Of a DNA stretch of 37,296 nucleotides, positions 32,047-37,296 are shown one piece after another. The notes beneath the pieces were generated by a model that had not been told where the DNA came from, made no database searches, and was given only the letters and a program-made list of their open reading frames with translations. This DNA comes from CAVURW01 sp963743595 (lineage in GTDB: Bacteria > Verrucomicrobiota > Verrucomicrobiia > Methylacidiphilales > UBA1321). The stretch lies in NCBI GenBank assembly GCA_963743595.1, contig CAVURW010000001.1, positions 1 to 37,296 of the forward strand, in the 5' to 3' direction. The translations under genes were made by a program, and so were the position numbers. Numbering within the stretch: position 1 is the first letter of the stretch; every line of letters starts with the position of its first letter.

Positions 32047-33183
32047 ATGCCCGCTCATACTAATATTGATTCTCTACTCGCCTCTGTTGGAATTATTGTT
32101 AATGGACCTAACCCATGGGATATCCAGATTCATAATCGAGATTTTTATGATCGGCTCTTGATCGATCGAAATCTCGGGTTGGGTGAGTCCTACATGGACG
32201 GTTGGTGGGACTGCAAAAGCCTGGACGGGTTCTTTTTTCGGATATTTCGAGATCAAGGAAAAATCCGAGGGAGCTTCGTTCGATCCAATTGGCTCCTTCT
32301 TGATGCCCTGCGGGCTCGCCTTGTGAATTTACAAAGCTCACGCCGGGCGTTTGAGGTCGGTCGTAAGCACTACGATATTGGCAACGAGCTGTTTACGGCG
32401 ATGCTGGACCCGACCCTCAGCTACTCGTGCGGTTATTGGAAGGATGCCGCCAATCTGAACGGTGCTCAACAGCAGAAGCTGGAACTGTGCTGTAAAAAGC
32501 TACAACTCCAGAGAGGGATGCGCCTGCTCGATATCGGTTGTGGGTGGGGTGGAATGGCCCGTTATGCAGCAGAGCGCTATGGAGTAGAAGTCGTGGGGAT
32601 CACTGTTTCTGAGCAGCAGCAGATTTACGCTCAAAAGGATTGTGCCGGCCTCCCGGTGCAAATCTTGCTTCAGGATTACCGTACGCCTTTGCCAGATCCA
32701 CGTACTTTTGACCGGATTGTCTCACTTGGTATGATTGAAGCAGTCGGCCACAAGAATTATCGAAAGTTTCTGGAGATTGCTAGCCGCCTTCTTAATGACG
32801 ACGGCCTTTTCTTGCTGCACACAATCGGTTCCAACGCCGCTGAAATGGATAGTTACCGATGGCTCACTACTTATATTTTTCCCAATGGAGAAATTCCCTC
32901 AATGAGACAACTTACCGACGCTCTAGAACATCTGTTTATTGTTGAGGACTGGCATAATTTCGGAACCGATTACGACCTGACTCTAATGGCTTGGCACCAG
33001 AACTTCAAAAATGCCTGGCCCGCCCTGCAAAAAGCCGACCCGAAATATGACGAGCGCTTTTACCGGATGTGGAGCTTCTATCTCCTCAGTTGTGCGGGCA
33101 ACTTTCGCGCTCGTGCCGTCCAACTATGGCAGGTGTTACTCTCCAAAAAGGGGATCGTCGGCGGGCTGCGGGTGCCTCGCTAA
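32047..33183 (+). CDS. cfa: Cyclopropane-fatty-acyl-phospholipid synthase
   Basis: Adds a methylene group from S-adenosylmethionine across double bases of membrane phospholipid acyl chains (cis double bonds), at the inner membrane surface. The 378-aa length matches E. coli Cfa. The N-terminal lipid-binding domain starts PWDIQIHNRDFYDRLLIDRN and LGLGESYMDGWWD. The SAM-binding motif LLDIGCGWGGMARYAA is at about 160-175. SLGMIEAVGHKNY and TTYIFPNGEIPSM are the family's active-site segments. It is a stand-alone gene, consistent with a stress-induced membrane modification. Confidence 0.94.
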   Translation: MPAHTNIDSLLASVGIIVNGPNPWDIQIHNRDFYDRLLIDRNLGLGESYMDGWWDCKSLDGFFFRIFRDQGKIRGSFVRSNWLLLDALRARLVNLQSSRRAFEVGRKHYDIGNELFTAMLDPTLSYSCGYWKDAANLNGAQQQKLELCCKKLQLQRGMRLLDIGCGWGGMARYAAERYGVEVVGITVSEQQQIYAQKDCAGLPVQILLQDYRTPLPDPRTFDRIVSLGMIEAVGHKNYRKFLEIASRLLNDDGLFLLHTIGSNAAEMDSYRWLTTYIFPNGEIPSMRQLTDALEHLFIVEDWHNFGTDYDLTLMAWHQNFKNAWPALQKADPKYDERFYRMWSFYLLSCAGNFRARAVQLWQVLLSKKGIVGGLRVPR

Positions 33184-33227
33184 CCCGATAATCTGACGGT
33201 GTTTTAGCTCTGCCTCGGCTTCTCGAA

Positions 33228-33244
33228 ATGACGAGATACGTCAT
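33228..33244. promoter_or_regulatory. Operator-like palindrome upstream of GH78 gene
   Basis: A perfect inverted repeat ATGACG-AGATA-CGTCAT, 84 bp before the TTG start of the rhamnosidase gene and 45 bp after the cfa stop. Size and symmetry fit a dimeric repressor or activator site. The regulator is not identified. Confidence 0.35.
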
Positions 33245-33327
33245 CTATTATTTGGGTTCCTTTTAAGATCCGTGTTAATTAAAGCAAGGCCCGATTCCCG
33301 GGAAGTTCTGTTTGCCAAATTAAGTCC

Positions 33328-36300
33328 TTGCCTTCTCTCATTCTCATTTTATTGGTGCTCATTTCATCGATTGCTTCGGGCACAACAGTCGTAAATCCAC
33401 GCTGCGAGTATCTCGCCAATCCATTGGGAATTGATGCGAAAGCCCCACGGTTGAGTTGGGAGATTCAATCTCACGAACGGGGAACGATGCAGTCCGCTTA
33501 CCAGATTTTGGTGGCCTCAAAACCGGAGAATCTGGCACAAGATCACGGCGATTTATGGGATAGTGGGAAGACGATTTCGCAGGACGACAACCAGATCCAT
33601 TATGCTGGGACCGGATTGCAATCACGTGAAAGCTGCTATTGGAAAGTGCGCGTGTGGGATCAGCACGATCGTGTCAGTGAGTGGAGTCAACCGGCGCTTT
33701 GGTCGATGGGATTGCTAAATCCGGCGGATTGGGCTGCGTCGTGGATAGGCGTCGATCAAGCCGATAAGCCACTCCAAAAATTGGAGGTAACAAAAGCTTT
33801 TTATCATGTGGTGGGCAGCCCGGAAGAGCACGATGTCACAGCGGAACTCGCCGCCAAGATCAAGCCGACTGGTTTGAATGCGAACAGTTTGGCATTAAGT
33901 GTAAATAGCGGCGCGGTGGGCGCACCTGCGAAAACAAAAATAGGGCTTCACATCGAGTATAATTTTAACGGCGAGTCGTTTACTCGTGACTATAAAGAGG
34001 GAGACCGCGTTTCGATTCAAGAACCGCCTGCCGAGCCTCGATATCTCCGAGCCTCATTCAAGGTGACCCAGCCCGTTAAAAGAGTAATGCTGTACGCTAC
34101 TGCGTTGGGACTTTATCAGCTTCATCTAAACGGCCAGGTCGTCGGAGACCATGTTCTTGCACCGGAATGGACAGATTATTCGAAGCGAGTTCAATACCAA
34201 ACCTATGATCTGACCACGTCTATACGCTCTGGTGAAAACGTGATCGGTGCGATTCTTGGAAATGGTTGGTACTCCGGCTATTGGCAAATGTGGCGAGCGC
34301 AGCTTTGTCCGATTTACGGTGATCAACCCGAGTTCAAAGCACAACTTGAAATTGATTACGCCGATGGCACAAAACAGGTAGTGGCCACGGACTCCCAATG
34401 GCGCGGCACCACTGACGGGCCGATGAGGCTCTCTGGTCTTTACGAGGGCGAGACGTACGACGCTCTACGTGAGGTGCCGGGCTGGGACAACACGGGATTC
34501 AGTGACTCAGCATGGCCTCCTGTGACCATCTCCAATCCAAAGGCAGGCGCACTTGTGGCCCAACGCAGCGAACCGATTCGCGTGACTCAAGAGATTAGCG
34601 GTAAGACCGTTACAAATCCCAAGCCTGGGGTGTATGTAATCGATTTCGGTCAGAATCTGGCCGGTTGGTGTCGCATGAGGTTGCACGAAAATGCCGGTGT
34701 TGTGGTGACCGCGCAATTGAATGAAGTCCTCCTTCCAAACGGTACCGTCTACATGGACAATCTACACGCTGGACATCTTAGCCAGGGGGATCGACAGGTC
34801 CTCCGGTACACCTGTAAAGGAGCGGGCACTGAAACCTATCAGCCCCTCTTTACTTGCCTGGGTTTTCGCTATGTGCAAGTCAGCGGATTGACTGCAATGC
34901 CGAAGCCAGAAGATTTCACCGCCGAGGTTTTTCACACCTCCTTCCACCAAGTAGGTTCGTTCCACTGCTCAAATTCACTTTTGAACCAGCTCGAACAGAA
35001 CATTCAGTGGTCTCAACGCTCGAACATGATGGGGGTTCCGACTGATTGCTGTCAGAGGGACGAGCGCTGTGGATACACCGGCGACATGAACTTTTTTATG
35101 CCCACCGCCCTCCTCAACTTCGACGTGGCGGCTTTCTTTAACAAGTGGCTAACCGATGTTTGTGACGACGCTCAACAACCAGACGGACACTTTCCCGATC
35201 ATGCCCCCACATTTGGCCCAGGAAACGGATTTAACGTCGGTTGGGGCGATGCAGGGATTATCTGTCCGTGGCGAATGTGGCAGGCTTATGGCGATACCCA
35301 GGTCATCCGAGACCATTACACGGCCATGCAGAGGTTCATGGAGTTTGTAAAAGCGCGGGGCAAAGAGGGGCTTTACTCAGAACGGATCGGCAACGGCAAT
35401 TGGTTAAACTTAGGGGGTGGCGCGGGCGTCACAGAGATTGGCACCGCCTACGCCGCTTACGATTTTCGGTTGATGGCCGAGATGGCAACTGCGATTGGTA
35501 AGACCGACGATGCGGCACTTTATCAAGCCGAAGCGGACAAAATAGCGCGAGCATTTGCTGCCAATTGCATCGACGCCGATGGCCGAATTAAAGAGAGCAG
35601 CCAGACCGGTTACGCGTTAGCGTTTACCATGGGGCTGGTTCCGCCGGATCTGAAGGACAAGGTGGCGGCGCAATTCGCGAAGGAGATTGATCGCTTTCAT
35701 GGGTTAGCAACCGGTTTCATCGGCACACCCCGTTTACTGCCCGCGCTGCATTTAGCTGGCCGGGATGACCTGGCCTACCAAGTCTTGTTAAAGGAAGACT
35801 ACCCCTCATGGCTTTTTGAGGTTCGCAACGGAGCCACGACCATGTGGGAGCGCTGGAATGGATGGACGCCAGAGAAGGGCTTTGCCGATAGTGGAATGAA
35901 CTCGTTTAACCACTACGCCTTCGGGTCGGTAGGTGAATATATGATCGCGGAGATTGGCGGAATTCAAGCCCGGTCGCCCGGTTATCGGACCCTTCTCATC
36001 GCTCCTGCTATTGAGCCCGGTTTGACTGCGGCCGAGGCCGAGTACGATTCAATTCAGGGAAAGATCGTCTGCGATTGGGAGTTAGTGGATGGCGGACTGA
36101 AACTGGATATCACCATTCCCGCAAACACGTCAGCCAGGGTGCGTGTCCCATCAAATTTACCCGACGATGTGACCGAAGGAGGCGCTCCTAGCGCAACTGC
36201 GCCCGGGGTGAAGTTTATCGATTCAAAAGACGACGCAGCAGACTATGACATCGGCTCAGGGGACTACCATTTCAAGGTGAACAACTGGAAGCCTAAGTAG
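33328..36300 (+). CDS. Secreted alpha-L-rhamnosidase (GH78)
   Basis: Releases terminal alpha-L-rhamnose from plant or microbial polysaccharides or glycosides. It starts at TTG 33328, since no ATG precedes the signal peptide (SLILILLVLISSIASG), and is 990 aa. Domains in order: an N-terminal Ig-like domain with VNPRCEYLANPLGIDAKAPRLSWEI; the rhamnosidase N domain (about 150-340; RYLRASF, LHLNGQVVGDHVLAPEWTDY, GNGWYSG), with a poorly conserved insert near 150-225; a beta-sandwich (about 345-540); the (alpha/alpha)6 catalytic domain (about 545-880) with TDCCQRDERCGYTGD (Glu579), where the family usually has CPQRDERLGWTGD; and a C-terminal beta domain. The general-base Glu near MWERWNGW is also present. 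Confidence 0.93.
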   Translation: MPSLILILLVLISSIASGTTVVNPRCEYLANPLGIDAKAPRLSWEIQSHERGTMQSAYQILVASKPENLAQDHGDLWDSGKTISQDDNQIHYAGTGLQSRESCYWKVRVWDQHDRVSEWSQPALWSMGLLNPADWAASWIGVDQADKPLQKLEVTKAFYHVVGSPEEHDVTAELAAKIKPTGLNANSLALSVNSGAVGAPAKTKIGLHIEYNFNGESFTRDYKEGDRVSIQEPPAEPRYLRASFKVTQPVKRVMLYATALGLYQLHLNGQVVGDHVLAPEWTDYSKRVQYQTYDLTTSIRSGENVIGAILGNGWYSGYWQMWRAQLCPIYGDQPEFKAQLEIDYADGTKQVVATDSQWRGTTDGPMRLSGLYEGETYDALREVPGWDNTGFSDSAWPPVTISNPKAGALVAQRSEPIRVTQEISGKTVTNPKPGVYVIDFGQNLAGWCRMRLHENAGVVVTAQLNEVLLPNGTVYMDNLHAGHLSQGDRQVLRYTCKGAGTETYQPLFTCLGFRYVQVSGLTAMPKPEDFTAEVFHTSFHQVGSFHCSNSLLNQLEQNIQWSQRSNMMGVPTDCCQRDERCGYTGDMNFFMPTALLNFDVAAFFNKWLTDVCDDAQQPDGHFPDHAPTFGPGNGFNVGWGDAGIICPWRMWQAYGDTQVIRDHYTAMQRFMEFVKARGKEGLYSERIGNGNWLNLGGGAGVTEIGTAYAAYDFRLMAEMATAIGKTDDAALYQAEADKIARAFAANCIDADGRIKESSQTGYALAFTMGLVPPDLKDKVAAQFAKEIDRFHGLATGFIGTPRLLPALHLAGRDDLAYQVLLKEDYPSWLFEVRNGATTMWERWNGWTPEKGFADSGMNSFNHYAFGSVGEYMIAEIGGIQARSPGYRTLLIAPAIEPGLTAAEAEYDSIQGKIVCDWELVDGGLKLDITIPANTSARVRVPSNLPDDVTEGGAPSATAPGVKFIDSKDDAADYDIGSGDYHFKVNNWKPK

Positions 36301-36393
36301 CCGAGCTGACTAGGAAATCATTAAAAACCCATCGTGCCGCGCCTGGTGTGTTGTCATTCCATGTGTCAAAATCATCCCGTAGTCGCCCCAAGG

Positions 36394-36422
36394 CCAATCG
36401 ACTGGTTTTATGAAGCGATTGG
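36394..36422. terminator. Possible hairpin between convergent genes
   Basis: A 7-bp perfect inverted repeat CCAATCG...CGATTGG with a 15-nt loop, between the stop codons of the GH78 gene (plus) and the proline-rich gene (minus). There is no T tract, so it is weak as an intrinsic terminator. Confidence 0.25.
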
Positions 36423-36457
36423 AGGGATCAGCATGGATTTCACCGAACCTCGTTACA

Positions 36458-37296
36458 TTACGGCGAAGTCGGTTTTAACGGAGCGGCGAGGCCGTCCATG
36501 CTCACCAAGGTCGTTCTACGGAACGAAGCCGGGATGGTGAAGAGCTTAGGCGAGTAGGCGACATCGCGCGTTTCCGAGATTCGGAATAGCGACGGATTTT
36601 TCTTGGAACCCCAATTGATTTCGACCGGCCAGACGCCGCTTTTGTGGAGTTGATCGTAAACCAGAAAGACAAGCGGCGGAACGATTTCCCGCAGCGGCAC
36701 CAGCGCCATCGGTTCGTTCACCACACGCACTTTCACTAGTGCGGCGTCAAGATCGGGAACTCGGTCGGTGGTGCAGTAGGCTTGAATCGTCTCGCCGTTC
36801 GGGCTGGATCCGACCCATAAAATACAAGGGATGCCCGAGATCACTTTTCTTGTATCGAGCGGCTTCCAGATCATTACGGGCGCATCCGGAATGGGGTTGG
36901 AGGCGAGATCGGGCGCTGCGGCGGCGTTGGGCGTTGGCATGGGACTCGGTGTCGGAGAGTTCGCTGCGGGCGATGGGGAAGGAGGAGTCAGATCGGGTGG
37001 CGGCAGGTTAAAAATGGAGTTTGTATCGGTCGGCGTGGTGGCAGAAGGGATGACGGGCGGGGGCGGATTCGGAGGAAGCGGCGGGGGTGTCGAGGGTGTC
37101 GTCAGGGGCGGAAGCGCCGCAGAGGGATCCGGCGCATAACTTTGCAGGCCGTCATTGCTCAGTTCCTGCATACGCGATTGATAGCGGGCCGACTTGGCAA
37201 TTAATTCACTAACCTTGGGCCATGAGAAGGTCCAGTAGGTGGCGTCGGATAGCTCCAGTCCCAGATAACTCTGACTCACCGGCTCATAAATCACGC
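36458..37296 (-). CDS. Proline-rich protein, 5' partial at window edge
   Basis: The frame runs off the right edge, so the true start is unknown. The first visible ~55 residues are folded-looking (YLGLELSDATYWTFSWPKVSELIAKSARY). A Pro/Ala/Ser/Thr-rich linker of about 75 residues (PPLPPNPPPPVIP, PSPMPTPNAAAAP) follows, then a C-terminal beta-rich domain of about 130 residues (VMIWKPLDTRKVISGIPCILWVG, VRVVNEPMALVPLREIVPP). The linker suggests an extracytoplasmic or envelope-spanning protein. No family is recognised. Confidence 0.65.
   Translation of the reverse strand, partial: VIYEPVSQSYLGLELSDATYWTFSWPKVSELIAKSARYQSRMQELSNDGLQSYAPDPSAALPPLTTPSTPPPLPPNPPPPVIPSATTPTDTNSIFNLPPPDLTPPSPSPAANSPTPSPMPTPNAAAAPDLASNPIPDAPVMIWKPLDTRKVISGIPCILWVGSSPNGETIQAYCTTDRVPDLDAALVKVRVVNEPMALVPLREIVPPLVFLVYDQLHKSGVWPVEINWGSKKNPSLFRISETRDVAYSPKLFTIPASFRRTTLVSMDGLAAPLKPTSP

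Noticed and set aside
36334..36540. A 68-codon frame between the GH78 and proline-rich genes
   Set aside because: It overlaps the end of the proline-rich gene, has no ribosome site and no recognisable sequence.

Overview
This window joins two kinds of DNA. Positions 1 to about 3778 look eukaryotic: a 5'-truncated non-LTR (LINE-type) retrotransposon with a reverse transcriptase and an AATAAA-containing A-rich 3' end, followed by about 2.1 kb of non-coding DNA with simple repeats. From about 3779 to the right edge the DNA is densely coding, intronless and bacterial: signal peptides, a lipobox, overlapping genes, Shine-Dalgarno sites, a toxin-antitoxin remnant and core genes such as fmt, glk and a dihydrouridine synthase. 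The mix of secreted glycosidases and lyases (GH30, heparinase II/III-like, GH78), several ThuA domains and a sugar-porter MFS protein resembles Verrucomicrobiota. That assignment is inferred from gene content, not from a marker gene. The abrupt change at 3779 is most simply a chimeric contig from a host/bacterium mixture.

Layout: 1-1636 LINE fragment; 1637-3778 eukaryote-like non-coding DNA; 3779-5263 GH30 glycosidase with a C-terminal PA14 domain, lacking its N-terminus; about 5270-5582 a VOC gene lacking its 3' end; 5688-7752 (minus) fmt, a 59-aa membrane protein and a HAD phosphatase; 7870-13556 (plus) a secreted beta-propeller protein, an IscA/ErpA-type Fe-S protein, an unknown protein, glucokinase and a GT-C-like membrane protein; 13653-16847 a lipoprotein and a heparinase-like polysaccharide lyase; 16986-18782 three small membrane proteins (GYF-RDD, zinc-finger, PH-like); 18800-23891 (minus) a class V aminotransferase, a tandem ThuA protein, a frameshifted MFS sugar porter and a second ThuA protein; 23968-25808 an NAD-related cluster (NrtR-like Nudix protein, nicotinamidase, ADP-ribose pyrophosphatase); 25853-26104 a pair of REP-like triple-hairpin units in inverted orientation; 26176-27759 (minus) a repeat-rich cysteine-free protein; 27949-28759 an antitoxin, a broken ParE/RelE-type toxin and a SUKH-family protein; then an unknown membrane protein, an XRE-cupin regulator, a small secreted protein, a dihydrouridine synthase, cyclopropane fatty acid synthase, a GH78 alpha-L-rhamnosidase and a proline-rich protein cut by the right edge.

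The main points for a second look are: (1) six bacterial genes have a -10-like hexamer exactly 6 nt before the ATG and no Shine-Dalgarno site, suggesting leaderless transcripts; (2) the two REP-like units at 25853-26104 differ by base changes that keep their hairpins paired; (3) the NAD cluster has a palindrome filling the spacer of its promoter; (4) two apparent single-base frameshifts and two broken gene ends mean the assembly should be checked before biology is inferred.
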